DNA of 64,000 nucleotides from the NCBI RefSeq assembly GCF_003977615.1, contig NZ_RYZR01000006.1:310001-374000 (forward strand). Direction: 5' to 3'. The notes below the pieces were generated by a model. It was not told the origin of the DNA, did not search any database, and saw only the letters and a list, made by a program, of their open reading frames with translations. Of the stretch, positions 55,361-64,000 are shown piece by piece. Position numbers and translations under genes: made by a program. Numbering within the stretch: the stretch's first letter is position 1; every line of letters begins with the position of its first letter. The stretch comes from Dyella dinghuensis. Lineage in GTDB: Bacteria > Pseudomonadota > Gammaproteobacteria > Xanthomonadales > Rhodanobacteraceae.

Positions 55361-55807
55361 TTAACCGCCCCGTCCGCCCGAGCATTGCGCGGACGCCGAG
55401 CAACCTGCTGCCATGAACTGCGTCGTGCCGTTCGATTGCGGTGTGGCAGTGATTTGAATCTGGCTATCACTGTAAACCGTCGTCGTCGTGCTCGTTGAGG
55501 TGCTCGACGAAGACGTATTGACGTTCTGAGAGTCCACACCTACTGGCAAAACGATGGTGGCGCCACCCGTCGTGCCGATGGCGGCATGAACGGTACCGTT
55601 GGTGTCGTTGATTTGCACGTACTCAACACCGTTGAGAAAAAACACATACGCATGCCAGTTCGGACTCTGGCTTTGGTCTGCCACATTCGGCCATGCCTGC
55701 CCCAAGGCAGAGGCTTGTGCCGGTGCGGCGGTCTGTGCAAACGCAGAACCGGTAAACGCTATCAGGGCACAGCAGAGCCCTCCGCGCAGGGTCATTTTCA
55801 ATCGCAT
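55361..55807 (-). CDS. Small exported protein, Ser/Thr-rich, unknown
   Basis: 148 residues from the ATG at 55807, with AAGGGGG upstream. Signal peptide 1-24 (ending GSAFA). A folded middle part with HAYVFFLNGVEYVQINDTNG and GTVHAAIGTTGGATIVLPVG is followed by a Ser/Thr tract (about 98-115), and the C-terminus has two Cys and ends in GGRGG. I know no family. Tail-to-tail with the MASE1 gene: the two stops share one TTAATTAA. Confidence 0.75.
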   Translation of the reverse strand: MRLKMTLRGGLCCALIAFTGSAFAQTAAPAQASALGQAWPNVADQSQSPNWHAYVFFLNGVEYVQINDTNGTVHAAIGTTGGATIVLPVGVDSQNVNTSSSSTSTSTTTTVYSDSQIQITATPQSNGTTQFMAAGCSASAQCSGGRGG

Positions 55808-56332
55808 ACTGCCCCCTTCTCTCAAAATTCGTTGGCACTATTGCCTAGATAAATTTAGCAGCAAAACACGCATGTGCCTGTGCCAACGGGCGCAAAATCA
55901 CGCCCTATTCACCCTCTGGCTATTCCATGCCGGAAATAGACGATCGCCCTCACAAATCCTTGACGCCACGTCAAGGAAGGGGTTAACGGATATACGAGCC
56001 ATGGGGGCTCAGGCCGATAGCGGGCCCCTATCCGGCGATAACAACCGCCCCCATTTTCGTCATCTGCGCCCGATGGCCAGATCATTTTCACGAATTTTTC
56101 AAAGGCTGTTTGCAATGAGCGTCGCGATGCGCCTTGAGAAACACATCCTTTAGATTCTGCAGTCCGTTGTAACGAGCAAAGCGCATGATGGCATCGATGT
56201 TCGATGTCGTAGATCCATATCGGAGGCAGCGCCGCGATGGCCGTGCCACTGGCCATGCCATTTCTCTCAACGGCCGACGCCTCCACTGCCGCACCGGCCA
56301 ATTCACTTAAACCTGGTATTGGAGACTCACCT
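55808..56332. other. Intergenic region with MerR-like dyad
   Basis: 525 bp between the small exported protein and the chloroperoxidase-like hydrolase. It holds a 21-bp dyad at 55957-55977 (listed separately) followed by a possible -10. The open frames seen on both strands lack ribosome sites and have atypical products. The hydrolase's own ribosome site GGAG is at about 56321. Confidence 0.5.
55957..55977. promoter_or_regulatory. 21-bp dyad overlapping a TTGACG hexamer, MerR-operator-like
   Basis: TCCTTGACG-CCA-CGTCAAGGA is a perfect 9-bp dyad with a three-base centre. Its left arm contains TTGACG (55960-55965), a possible -35, with TTAACG 17 bases further on. MerR-family regulators bind such dyads inside promoters. 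No merR-like gene is visible in the window, and which gene is controlled is unclear; the nearest downstream gene is the hydrolase. Confidence 0.45.
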
Positions 56333-57160
56333 ATGAAGAACACCATTACAACGAAGGATGGCGTCGAAATCTTTTATAAGGATTGGGGCTCGGGTCAGCC
56401 GATCGTCTTCAGCCACGGGTGGCCTCTTTCGGCGGATGACTGGGATGCGCAGATGATGTTCTTCTTGCAACACGGCTTTCGTGTCATTGCGCACGATCGC
56501 CGTGGTCACGGCCGCTCGAGTCAAACAGCCGATGGCCATGATATGGATCACTATGCCGCTGATCTTGCCGCGTTGACGGAGGCGCTGGATCTGCATGATG
56601 CCGTACATATTGGCCATTCCACCGGCGGTGGCGAAGTGGCGCGCTACGTCGCACGTCACGGCCAGAAGCGGACGGCGAAGCTGGTGCTCGTGAGTGCAGT
56701 TCCACCCATTATGTTGAAGACCGCAAACAACCCGGATGGGTTGCCTATCGAGGTATTCGATGGATTGAGAAAGGCGTCGCTCGATAACCGGGCGCAGTTC
56801 TTTCTCGATGTCCCAACCGGACCGTTCTACGGCTTTAACCGCGCTAACGCGAAGGTCTCCCAGGGCATCATCCAGAATTGGTGGCGGCAAGGCATGATGG
56901 GTGGTGCAAAGGCTCACTACGACTGCATCAAAGCCTTCTCCGAGACCGATTTCACGGATGACCTCAAACAGATCTCACAACCGGCGCTCGTCCTGCACGG
57001 TGACGATGATCAAATCGTTCCCTATAAAGATGCGGGCGTGTTGTCGGCAAAGTTGCTAAAGAATGCGACGCTCAAAATTTATCCGGGTTATCCGCATGGG
57101 ATGCTTACAACGCACCCCGACGTTTTGAACGCCGACATTCTTGCATTCATCAAGGCATAG
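56333..57160 (+). CDS. Non-heme chloroperoxidase-like alpha/beta hydrolase
   Basis: 275 residues from the ATG at 56333 (GGAG upstream), the usual length of the family. A longer frame from 56237 adds a non-conserved leader. Motifs: [15 protein letters not shown] (oxyanion loop), [13 protein letters not shown], nucleophile Ser96 in GHSTGGGE, Asp in [13 protein letters not shown] and His in YPGYPHGM. These cofactor-free haloperoxidases are esterases or perhydrolases whose halogenation comes from peracid formation. Physiological substrate unknown. It may respond to the dyad at 55957. Confidence 0.92.
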   Translation: MKNTITTKDGVEIFYKDWGSGQPIVFSHGWPLSADDWDAQMMFFLQHGFRVIAHDRRGHGRSSQTADGHDMDHYAADLAALTEALDLHDAVHIGHSTGGGEVARYVARHGQKRTAKLVLVSAVPPIMLKTANNPDGLPIEVFDGLRKASLDNRAQFFLDVPTGPFYGFNRANAKVSQGIIQNWWRQGMMGGAKAHYDCIKAFSETDFTDDLKQISQPALVLHGDDDQIVPYKDAGVLSAKLLKNATLKIYPGYPHGMLTTHPDVLNADILAFIKA

Positions 57161-57277
57161 CGACGGCCAAACGGAGACGCCAGGGAAGGCGTCGAACGTC
57201 TCATGGCCAACTTCGTTATGCGAATGCATAAGGACGTTGTGCGCATGTCGCAGACCGTCGACATGAGACAGATGAAA

Positions 57278-57805
57278 TTATCGACGCTCGGACCTGAGCA
57301 AACCTAGCGTGTCGAGTTGGCTCTCAAGAGCTTCCATCGAGCCCCACGGCAGGATAGGTGAATTTTGCCGTTCGTCTGGCGGATTCTGGACCAATCCATC
57401 AGACCAGCCGCCGCAGCCCACGAGCGGTAACAACGGCCGGCGATGCAACCACGCAAGACAGACTTCCGAGATGGTGCCGGCGCGGCCTCCGATGACAATG
57501 CACGCATCACCGGCGAGTGCCATGATCAGATTTCTTGCATCGCCCATTCCGCACGGTATGACAACGGTTGCGGGCCAGTCTGGTCCCGGCATATCCGCGT
57601 CCGTGATGACACTGACGACTATTCCACCAGCAGCCTGAGCACGTTGCGCCGCGATACGGGTCGCTGGGCTTCCGCATCCGCTGATGACGGTAATTCCTAA
57701 ACGAGCGAGTAGCTCCCCGGCCTGTCCCGCGAGATCGTAGGCCTTCGATCCTGGTTCTGCACTTCCCAACACGCACACTTGAGGTCGGCGAATGGTACTG
57801 ATCAT
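57278..57805 (-). CDS. LOG-like TIGR00725 family protein
   Basis: 175 residues from the ATG at 57805 with AAGGA upstream. A Rossmann-like fold with VCVLGSAEPGSKAYDLAGQA, VISGCGSPATRIAAQRAQAA, NLIMALAGDACIVIGGRAGT and ISEVCLAWLHRRPLLPLVGC matches TIGR00725, a relative of cytokinin-activating LOG phosphoribohydrolases. The LOG PGGxGT loop is replaced by GGRAGT. A nucleotide-binding role is likely; activity is untested. Single gene. Confidence 0.86.
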   Translation of the reverse strand: MISTIRRPQVCVLGSAEPGSKAYDLAGQAGELLARLGITVISGCGSPATRIAAQRAQAAGGIVVSVITDADMPGPDWPATVVIPCGMGDARNLIMALAGDACIVIGGRAGTISEVCLAWLHRRPLLPLVGCGGWSDGLVQNPPDERQNSPILPWGSMEALESQLDTLGLLRSERR

Positions 57806-57911
57806 GTCTGTCCTTATGGCAGCGCAGCTCACGTCCTTGATGATAAGTTTTTTCGCTCGATGGATCGCGCCCTATTGAAGGCAGAAGCCTTTACGCGATG
57901 TCCGCTTTGAA

Positions 57912-58133
57912 TCAAAACCAGGTTTCGACAAGGCGATGATCGTCACTGGGCATGCGCGGACAAACGGTAAGCCCAGGCGGCATCCTTTTGCGCAGTTCTT
58001 CCAGGGAGTGCGCGATCAGCTTTTCACCCGTGGGCTTTTCGACCTGGAAACGCTGCGCGACGAAGCAGTCGGGATGCTCCGGCGGATATTGAAGGACGAT
58101 CCAGATAGATAGCGTTTCGTTGCTCATCGTCAT
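57912..58133 (-). CDS. Small conserved hypothetical protein
   Basis: 73 residues. The sequence (IWIVLQYPPEHPDCFVAQRF, AHSLEELRKRMPPGLTVCPR, MPSDDHRLVETWF) matches a pattern I associate with short xanthomonad and betaproteobacterial proteins having an ELRxxLPPGL segment and a terminal acidic-VExW motif. Start is either the ATG at 58133 or the ATG at 58127; neither has a good ribosome site. Cytoplasmic, function unknown. Confidence 0.65.
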   Translation of the reverse strand: MTMSNETLSIWIVLQYPPEHPDCFVAQRFQVEKPTGEKLIAHSLEELRKRMPPGLTVCPRMPSDDHRLVETWF

Positions 58134-58364
58134 CAGCGTGATGCGTATTCATCAGCGACATCTCTGTCACTGGCCATATCGGCGACAACTCGGATCCCTT
58201 GATGCTGGGAGGCTCCGACAACGGTTGTACACACCATTGTTTCGTAGTGTGCTCAAAGGGCGGGTGAACCGGCATCCCTTCGCGTTGGCTTGCGTTCAAT
58301 GAGTGCATCGCTAGTTATTGCGATCAGCGATCTGTTCGAGGCGCGTTGCATTCACTCGAATGAT

Positions 58365-59411
58365 TCACACGAGATGATGAAGCAATGCCATCCCAGGCGC
58401 GCAAGCCGATTCGAGGCGCGCACGCTCATCGGCAGGCAAATTCACCCATTTCGGCGGATTCTTCCGCACGCGCGAAGCGGCCTGCGCAAGCCACGCAGGA
58501 TCGTCCAAACCGGGATCCATGAAACGAACGACGCGCCGAAGCTCGGTGTAAGGCGCATCGAGCATCGATTCGTAACGCACGTGGAGAACCCGTTCGGCGG
58601 GAACGTTTTCCAGCAGTTTCAGGCCCACGGTGATCATCTCGGACCACGCCATGCCGATCGGTGCGATCGGTAATTCGAAGCGCTGGAACACATCAACGTC
58701 GAAGCTCTCGGGTACCAGCCCTCGCCAGGCCTGCGGGAGATCCGCGGGCGCCTGATACGTCGGCGAGAGATACGGTGCCGAGCCGAACCGTTGCTTGAAC
58801 ATCGCGCCGATCATTCCCATCCGCATCGGCGCAAACCGGCTCGCCGAGACGGCAAACTCTCGGCCGTCGCGAAAGACGTGGATGAATTTGGCCGCCGGAA
58901 AGAAGTGGGACAACGGGTGAACCAGACCGAGCGAGGCGCCTGAACGCTCGCACCAGACGCGACGTCCCAGACGTGCGCACAACCACTGGAAGACGTTGAG
59001 GTACTGCCGGTGGATATGATCTTCCGGCAACGATTGCACGAAGACGCCCAATTCGTCGTGGAGTCCGTCGGGATCTTCCGTCAGCGGCGGCAGTGTCATC
59101 GCCAACAACGGCGGAATGCCCGTCTCGCGGAAGCGCAACGCGGACGCGAGTGGATACCGAAACTCGTCGATGGCAAGACCGCGCTCCATCAGGCGAAGCC
59201 ATGCCGTATGGCGAGGACGCGGTTCGCTCAACATCGACCAGAACGCCGGGCCGTCGACGGGATCGTTCTGGAAGCCCAACGGATGAAGCGCGTTGAACAA
59301 CTCCGAGAGACTCAGCACATCCGGATGCTGCGAGAGCAGATCAGAAAGCATCGTCGAACCGGAGCGGCCCGTGCTGACGATGAAGAGAGGCGCCTGGGAC
59401 TGTGTTGTCAT
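58365..59411 (-). CDS. Sulfotransferase family protein
   Basis: 348 residues. N-terminal phosphosulfate-binding loop STGRSGSTML (13-22) followed by SQHPDVLSLSELFNALHP, and the downstream region FIHVFRDGREFAVSASRF carries the second PAPS-binding element (Arg and Ser). It transfers sulfate from PAPS to an acceptor that cannot be named; bacterial members modify carbohydrates, lipids or natural products. No sulfate-activation genes nearby. No signal peptide. Confidence 0.88.
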   Translation of the reverse strand: MTTQSQAPLFIVSTGRSGSTMLSDLLSQHPDVLSLSELFNALHPLGFQNDPVDGPAFWSMLSEPRPRHTAWLRLMERGLAIDEFRYPLASALRFRETGIPPLLAMTLPPLTEDPDGLHDELGVFVQSLPEDHIHRQYLNVFQWLCARLGRRVWCERSGASLGLVHPLSHFFPAAKFIHVFRDGREFAVSASRFAPMRMGMIGAMFKQRFGSAPYLSPTYQAPADLPQAWRGLVPESFDVDVFQRFELPIAPIGMAWSEMITVGLKLLENVPAERVLHVRYESMLDAPYTELRRVVRFMDPGLDDPAWLAQAASRVRKNPPKWVNLPADERARLESACAPGMALLHHLV

Positions 59412-59536
59412 GACAATGCGCCCATTGTCGCGAATCCCCGTGAAGTGTTCGTCATCCGCTGCGATGGGTCGTCATGACCGTACGGTTTTCTCGTTTTGTT
59501 TTTCGAACGCCGCCAGCGAACGCTATTCAAGGGTGC

Positions 59537-59686
59537 CTAGATCAATGACCGTATGAAGTTGAGAACCGGATCGAAAAATGTTTCGTGCATGCGTTCGGCG
59601 AAAATAAGAATTACGCAGATGGCGACCAAGACAAACATGAGCGCCTTGCCGACGGTGCTCAATACCTTCATGAGCGTCACTTTCAT
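59537..59686 (-). CDS. Small single-span membrane protein (49 residues)
   Basis: 49 residues read from the ATG at 59686, with GGGGA five bases upstream and an AGGAG slightly further. Sequence in pieces: MKVTLMKVLSTVGKALMFVL, VAICVILIFAERMHETFFDP, VLNFIRSLI. One clear hydrophobic helix (about 15-30) is followed by a short charged, amphipathic tail. Function unknown. It lies between the sulfotransferase and the EAL gene, all on the same strand. Confidence 0.65.
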   Translation of the reverse strand: MKVTLMKVLSTVGKALMFVLVAICVILIFAERMHETFFDPVLNFIRSLI

Positions 59687-59795
59687 GGCGTCCCCTGCTC
59701 CTGGCTAGCCTATCGGCCTTTGCAGATAGTCGCGCTATCGGCAGCCGATTGCGAAGCGGAAGCTTACTCCTATTTCCAACGCCAAGAACCGTGGA

Positions 59796-60533
59796 TTACG
59801 CGTTGAAATGTGGCAGCGGTAACGCTTCCACCTGCGGTCGGGCGAAAAGATAACCTTGCTGCAGTGGAATGCCGAGATCGTGCAGCGCAAGGGAGTCGTC
59901 CGCGGTTTCTACGCCTTCGGCGATAATTTTTATCCCAAGCTCGTCGCACATGCTTACTGTATGACGGATGATGGCGCGCCGGTTCTTGTCGAGCGAAATA
60001 CCTTTGATCAGCGCGAGATCGAGCTTCAGCAGATCCGGTTGGAAATCCGCCAACAGATTCAACCCTGAGTACGCCGCGCCGAAATCATCGATGGCGGTGA
60101 GAATGCCTTGTGCGCGATACGCTTTCAAAACCACGAGCAAGCGATCGAGATCGGCGACGGCTTCCTGTTCGTTGACTTCGAAAATGATGCGCGAGAGCGG
60201 CCAATCGACACGTTTTGCTGCCGCCACCGTGCCCAGCAGGCAGTGATAGGCGTCGTACACCGCATTGGGCATGAAGTTGATGGACAGCAGCGCCGGCGGT
60301 TTCAACCGGCCCGCCCATTCGAGCGCCGTAATGCGGCACAGCTGGTCGAATGCAAAGCGGTTTACGTCGTCGACCGTGGAAAGAATGTCGCTGGCCGATG
60401 CGCCGTCCTGACCGCGCACAAGTGCCTCGTGCGCAAACGTCGTCTTGTCGATGACGTTAATGATCGGCTGAAACGCCATGGTAATGGCCCGCTGGAAAAC
60501 ACTTCCGTCGCGGCAGCGCTCACATGTTCCCAT
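59796..60533 (-). CDS. Stand-alone EAL cyclic-di-GMP phosphodiesterase
   Basis: 245 residues from the ATG at 60533 (GGTGAG upstream; a GTG at 60542 is possible). The catalytic set looks complete: Glu36 in HEALVRG, Asn86 in INFMPN, Glu119 in FEVNEQE, Asp149/Asp150 in IDDFG, Lys170 in LKLD, Glu206 and Glu209 in AEGVE, and QQGYLF. An N-terminal CERC pair (Cys4, Cys7) ahead of AFQPI is common in this type. It should degrade cyclic-di-GMP. It starts inside the end of the MASE1-GGDEF gene, so synthesis and breakdown enzymes are made together. Confidence 0.92.
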   Translation of the reverse strand: MGTCERCRDGSVFQRAITMAFQPIINVIDKTTFAHEALVRGQDGASASDILSTVDDVNRFAFDQLCRITALEWAGRLKPPALLSINFMPNAVYDAYHCLLGTVAAAKRVDWPLSRIIFEVNEQEAVADLDRLLVVLKAYRAQGILTAIDDFGAAYSGLNLLADFQPDLLKLDLALIKGISLDKNRRAIIRHTVSMCDELGIKIIAEGVETADDSLALHDLGIPLQQGYLFARPQVEALPLPHFNA

Positions 60534-62700
60534 TTTTCTCACCCATAAACAGGCCGCCGGTCACAAATCGATAGGTGTTTCTGCCGGCCTCCTTGGCCAG
60601 ATAGAGTGCTTCGTCCGCGAGTTTCATCAATGCGTCCTGGGTTGCCGATCCTTTGAAGAAGACAGCACCCATACTGATGTGCACGTCGATGCAGTGGCCG
60701 CCGGTGCGTACGGCGACGTGTAACTTTTCCCACAATGTGCGCACAAACGTTTCGGCGGCAACCTCTGTCCCGACGTGATCGCACAGGACGACAAACTCGT
60801 CGCCACCGATGCGCGCCACGACTGCGCCTTCGTGCATGAAGCCTTGCAGACAACGGCCTACTTCAGCCAATACGAGATCCCCGGCGGCGTGGCCATAGGT
60901 ATCGTTGATGGCTTTGAAATTGTCGACGTCGAGCACGGCCAGCAGCGTGGGCGCCCGGCGCTGGCATGTCTGCCTTAACAGCGAGGCCGATTGCTCGTTG
61001 AAGTAGCGGCGATTGGCCAGGCCGGTCAGTGCATCTTGATGGGCGAGCCGAAGCAGCTCGCGTTCCACATTTTTGATGTGCGTGATTTCGGTCGTCAGCG
61101 CGTACACGCCGCGCACATGCCCTTTGGAATCCTTATCGGGCACATAATGCGTCTGAAAGTGCAGCAACCTGTTCCGATAGGTGGCTTCATATTCGAACCA
61201 GACGGATTCGCCTGCGTATGCGCGGTCCAGATATTCCTTGAGCTGATCGTAAAGCACGGCGCCACGGATTTCCTTGACCGTTTTTCCGATCATTTCCGTG
61301 GGTGCTTCACCGGACACCTGCTCGACGAAACGATTGATGTACGTGTAACGCTCGGACATATCGATACGAGCAATAACGGCCGGCACGTTGTCGGTAATAG
61401 TGCGAAGCTGCGCCTGGCTCTCTGTCAGCGCCTGCTGTATCTGTACGCGTTGCGTGACGTCTCTACCGGTGTAGATGATTTCTGTCGAACCGTCGCCTTC
61501 CGGGCTTTCGACGAGTCGTGCGAACGCTTCGATCCAAAGATAGTGGCCGGCACGATGTTGCAAGCGATAGGTTGCGGTCGTTGCACCGCCCAGCCGGCGC
61601 AAGGTGGCGACCACATCGGCAATGCGCTGGCGATCGTCGGGGTGAATCAGATCGGGGCGCGGCGCCATGAATTCCTCGACGTCCCAGCCCAGCAGCTCCT
61701 TCACGGATGGCGATACATAGCGACGATCGCCATTGGGACGGATGCGCATGACCAGATCGCCGCTGTTGTCGGCGAGCATGCGATAACGAATTTCACTGTC
61801 GCGAACACGTAGCTGCAACCGATCCTGCTCCACCAACGCCAGCGACACCGGCAACGCGATGAGGCATGTGACACCGATAAAGACCTGCGCCATCACCACC
61901 TTCAATGCAGGTGTTGCGTCGTGCACGAGGTTGAACGGCCCGATGTCGAGCGCGGTCACGGTGCTGGTAATCAACGCGACAATCGCAATGCCGATTACCA
62001 AGCCTGCAAAGCGATGGCGGAAGATCAGCAACAGCAAGGGCGGGTAGATCATGAACAGCAAGGGGTATCGCGACACGGCAAATGCCACAACCGATATCGC
62101 CGTCAGCAACAACAGATGCAAGACGAGCGACAAGGGCGTGCTGGATGAATTGACCAGCCGCCTTCCTCGCGTCACGACCACGATGGATGTGGTCGCCGCG
62201 ATGATCATGCCCAACAGGTGCGCCCGGAAAATCGTATTGAAGCTGATCCAGAACGCCAGATTCGGCCAGACATGCGTGATCGCGGCGACCGTGAAGGCCG
62301 ATAGAAGGCAGGCGCCCGCGGCACTGATCAGGGCAACGCGTGCCAGATCGGTAAAACGTGTTTCCTGGGTAATGACGGGAAAGTGACGCCTGATGGCCAA
62401 AGTGACCATTAGCGTCTCTAGGAGATTGCACAAAGCCAGTGCCAGGGACGGCATGAACGGGAGGTCTCCCACAAACTCCCTGGCGGCGAAGTAGCCCAGA
62501 AAACCGGCTATCAGCAAAGGCCAGGTTTCCCGCAGCGGCCTTTGAATCAGCACCCCGATCATGGCGCCGTTGGTGAGCCACAAGCACGCTGGCGTGTGTG
62601 TGTAGCGGGCCAACATAATGGAATACAGCGAAAGGACCCCGCTCAAGGCGAACAGGCCCACTAGCTGCCAAACCATTGCTGGCGCGCGCTTCAATCGCAT
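60520..62700 (-). CDS. MASE1-PAS-PAS-GGDEF diguanylate cyclase
   Basis: 726 residues. MASE1 membrane sensor (about 1-295), first PAS (about 303-425: RYRMLADNSGDLVMRI, LGWDVEEFMA, DRQRIADV), second PAS with PAC (about 430-550), and a GGDEF domain with the active-site sequence RIGGDEF (GGDEF 632-636). The product-inhibition I-site (RxxD, nine residues before) is absent: the positions read HEGA. The cyclase is thus probably free of this feedback. The downstream EAL gene overlaps its end and supplies the opposing activity. The input signal is unknown. Confidence 0.93.
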   Translation of the reverse strand: MRLKRAPAMVWQLVGLFALSGVLSLYSIMLARYTHTPACLWLTNGAMIGVLIQRPLRETWPLLIAGFLGYFAAREFVGDLPFMPSLALALCNLLETLMVTLAIRRHFPVITQETRFTDLARVALISAAGACLLSAFTVAAITHVWPNLAFWISFNTIFRAHLLGMIIAATTSIVVVTRGRRLVNSSSTPLSLVLHLLLLTAISVVAFAVSRYPLLFMIYPPLLLLIFRHRFAGLVIGIAIVALITSTVTALDIGPFNLVHDATPALKVVMAQVFIGVTCLIALPVSLALVEQDRLQLRVRDSEIRYRMLADNSGDLVMRIRPNGDRRYVSPSVKELLGWDVEEFMAPRPDLIHPDDRQRIADVVATLRRLGGATTATYRLQHRAGHYLWIEAFARLVESPEGDGSTEIIYTGRDVTQRVQIQQALTESQAQLRTITDNVPAVIARIDMSERYTYINRFVEQVSGEAPTEMIGKTVKEIRGAVLYDQLKEYLDRAYAGESVWFEYEATYRNRLLHFQTHYVPDKDSKGHVRGVYALTTEITHIKNVERELLRLAHQDALTGLANRRYFNEQSASLLRQTCQRRAPTLLAVLDVDNFKAINDTYGHAAGDLVLAEVGRCLQGFMHEGAVVARIGGDEFVVLCDHVGTEVAAETFVRTLWEKLHVAVRTGGHCIDVHISMGAVFFKGSATQDALMKLADEALYLAKEAGRNTYRFVTGGLFMGEKNGNM

Positions 62701-62914
62701 TGTTGAATCCCGGATTCCCTTTTTTGGCAGTCGTGGCTGCCGTGCAGTCTTGTTAGCTAAGCAAGACTTCTGCCATGGGCCGGGATGGAGGGGCGGTGCC
62801 GTGCTCGGACAGGTTGCGGAAGGGCTCGCTTAACAAACCCGGTTCAGCTTTCGGGGCTGGGCTGCTGTGTGATGTATTCGTGCCGGATGGCTGGGTCAAT
62901 CACAGCAGTCCTTT

Positions 62915-63949
62915 CTATGGGCTGTTCTTGTGCGTGGTCAGCTCTAGAAGAAAGGCTTGCGTTTGCTTCAACGCGTCGTTCGACTCCGGCAGGGTCAAAT
63001 CGAATTGATATTCGTGATCCAGCGGCGGCTTGTACGACGCTGGATAAAACAGCGTTTCCACATGCACGCCCTGATGCCGCAGCGCATCGGCCAGTGCATA
63101 AGACTGTGCTGCCAATGCATCGACGTTGCCGACACTGATAAAGCTTGCAGGGAATTCAGGTGTGACATGTGATGCGACGGAAAAAACATCCAATGTAGAC
63201 ACTGGCGGATTTGGCGAACCGAGGTAAGACCATACAAAGGCGCGAGCGAGCCATGACGATGATGCCTCCGACACGATCGCGCGCCCATCATAGGGACCAC
63301 AGAACAACACCGTTCCCAAGAGTTGCGAGCGTGCGATGCCAGGATGCATGCCTGTCGCCTTTGCATAGTCCGGCGATGAAACAAGCAATGCGACCTGCGC
63401 CGCAAGTTGCGCACCCGCCGAATCGCCCGCAAGAACGAATTGATTGCGATCCAGCTTCAGTCGTGTCGCGTTATCGGAAAGAAACGTCAATGCACGATTG
63501 AGTGCAACGACCGGCACCGGATACGGATGCTCCGGCGCCAGCGGATAATCCACCGCAACCACCGCATAACCGCCCGCAGCGAGAATGCGCGCGTAATTCG
63601 CCATTTCCGTGCGGCTGCCCGCGATGTAGCCGCCTCCATGTATCCAGAAAACGACCGGCAACGCACGACCGTCGAGCGCAGCAGGGCGATAGATATCAAG
63701 CAGCGCGCTGGGATCGCTGGGATCGTATTGGATAGCGGCCTGCGTGCGGATGCCCGGCGGTACGCGATGGCTTAGTGCCGCATCGCTTTCGATGCCGCTG
63801 CGCGAAAATTCACGGCGAATCAGCAATACCGAGGGCCATGGACTGCACTTGAAGGCAACGAATAGCGCGGCGGCAGCGATGACTATCGTGATCAGCAAGA
63901 CAGCCAGCACTCGCAATAAGCGGTATCGCGCTGAGCCAACGACCGTCAT
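62915..63949 (-). CDS. Membrane-anchored hormone-sensitive-lipase-type esterase
   Basis: 344 residues from the ATG at 63949 (GAGGTG upstream; a GTG at 63955 lies within that site and is rejected). An N-terminal transmembrane anchor or signal (about 13-33) precedes an alpha/beta hydrolase with HGGGYIAGS (104-112, oxyanion hole) and nucleophile Ser177 in AGDSAG, the HSL (family IV) signature. A late acid (NVDAL) and a His near LDHEYQF complete a possible triad. It hydrolyses short-chain esters, probably periplasmic. Separate from the cyclase operon by 214 bp, which shows no other gene. Confidence 0.88.
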   Translation of the reverse strand: MTVVGSARYRLLRVLAVLLITIVIAAAALFVAFKCSPWPSVLLIRREFSRSGIESDAALSHRVPPGIRTQAAIQYDPSDPSALLDIYRPAALDGRALPVVFWIHGGGYIAGSRTEMANYARILAAGGYAVVAVDYPLAPEHPYPVPVVALNRALTFLSDNATRLKLDRNQFVLAGDSAGAQLAAQVALLVSSPDYAKATGMHPGIARSQLLGTVLFCGPYDGRAIVSEASSSWLARAFVWSYLGSPNPPVSTLDVFSVASHVTPEFPASFISVGNVDALAAQSYALADALRHQGVHVETLFYPASYKPPLDHEYQFDLTLPESNDALKQTQAFLLELTTHKNSP

Positions 63950-64000
63950 GGGCACCTCGTTAGTGGCATGTCACTAGTCTTGGTTCAGGAGCCGGGATGG

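Noticed and set aside
55909-56346. A 145-codon minus-strand frame upstream of the chloroperoxidase-like gene
   Set aside because: It overlaps the hydrolase start, covers the MerR-like dyad, lacks a ribosome site and has no family-like sequence.

Overview
The window looks like chromosomal DNA of a gammaproteobacterium of the Xanthomonadales/Lysobacterales, most likely a soil or plant-associated Rhodanobacteraceae member (Dyella/Luteibacter/Rhodanobacter type). The grounds are moderately high GC, a TonB-dependent receptor of the xanthomonad type with an N-terminal carboxypeptidase-regulatory-like domain, many exported hydrolases with Sec or Tat signals, MASE1 sensors, and short Gram-negative intergenic regions. 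The genus is an inference. I found no rRNA, tRNA, CRISPR array, complete insertion sequence or integrase.

Layout. 0-8.6 kb: on the minus strand a response regulator and histidine kinase, then a TonB-dependent receptor and a YncE-like beta-propeller; divergently a second OmpR-type two-component system. 8.7-16.9 kb: an ArnT-like membrane glycosyltransferase preceded by a cop-box-like site, a large nested palindrome, a DUF427 gene, a Rieske oxygenase overlapping an amino-acid permease, a DUF4142 protein, a TauE/SafE-type exporter, a dienelactone hydrolase and a small secreted Gly/Tyr/His-rich protein. 17-24 kb: a Tat-exported phospholipase C, a GH2 beta-mannosidase and a Tat-exported GH125 alpha-mannosidase. 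24.4-41.5 kb: an accessory block with an RHS/YD-repeat giant of 1893 residues whose stop codon overlaps a small membrane protein with a PH-like domain (a toxin/immunity-like arrangement), a di-heme peroxidase, a 2612-residue secreted protein of ten near-identical double beta-sandwich repeats, a lipoprotein, and about 1 kb of gene debris. 42-44.4 kb: a Tat-exported GH92 alpha-mannosidase, so the accessory block separates it from the other two mannosidases.

44.5-50.7 kb: a secreted lipocalin-like protein diverges from a four-gene unit of WYL regulator, POT-family transporter, FAD monooxygenase and a lipoprotein nucleotide pyrophosphatase/phosphodiesterase. 50.8-58.1 kb: mostly small or hypothetical genes, a MASE1 protein with a degenerate kinase end, a non-heme chloroperoxidase-like hydrolase and a LOG-like protein. 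58.3-64 kb: a sulfotransferase, an unlisted 49-residue membrane protein, a stand-alone EAL phosphodiesterase overlapping a MASE1-PAS-PAS-GGDEF cyclase, and a membrane-anchored esterase.

Functional themes are sensing and regulation at the envelope (two two-component systems, two MASE1 proteins, a cyclic-di-GMP pair), scavenging of mannose-rich glycans and phosphorylated compounds by exported enzymes, and a surface-protein/contact-competition block. The RHS plus membrane PH-like pair and the ten-repeat giant are the best candidates for poorly described biology.
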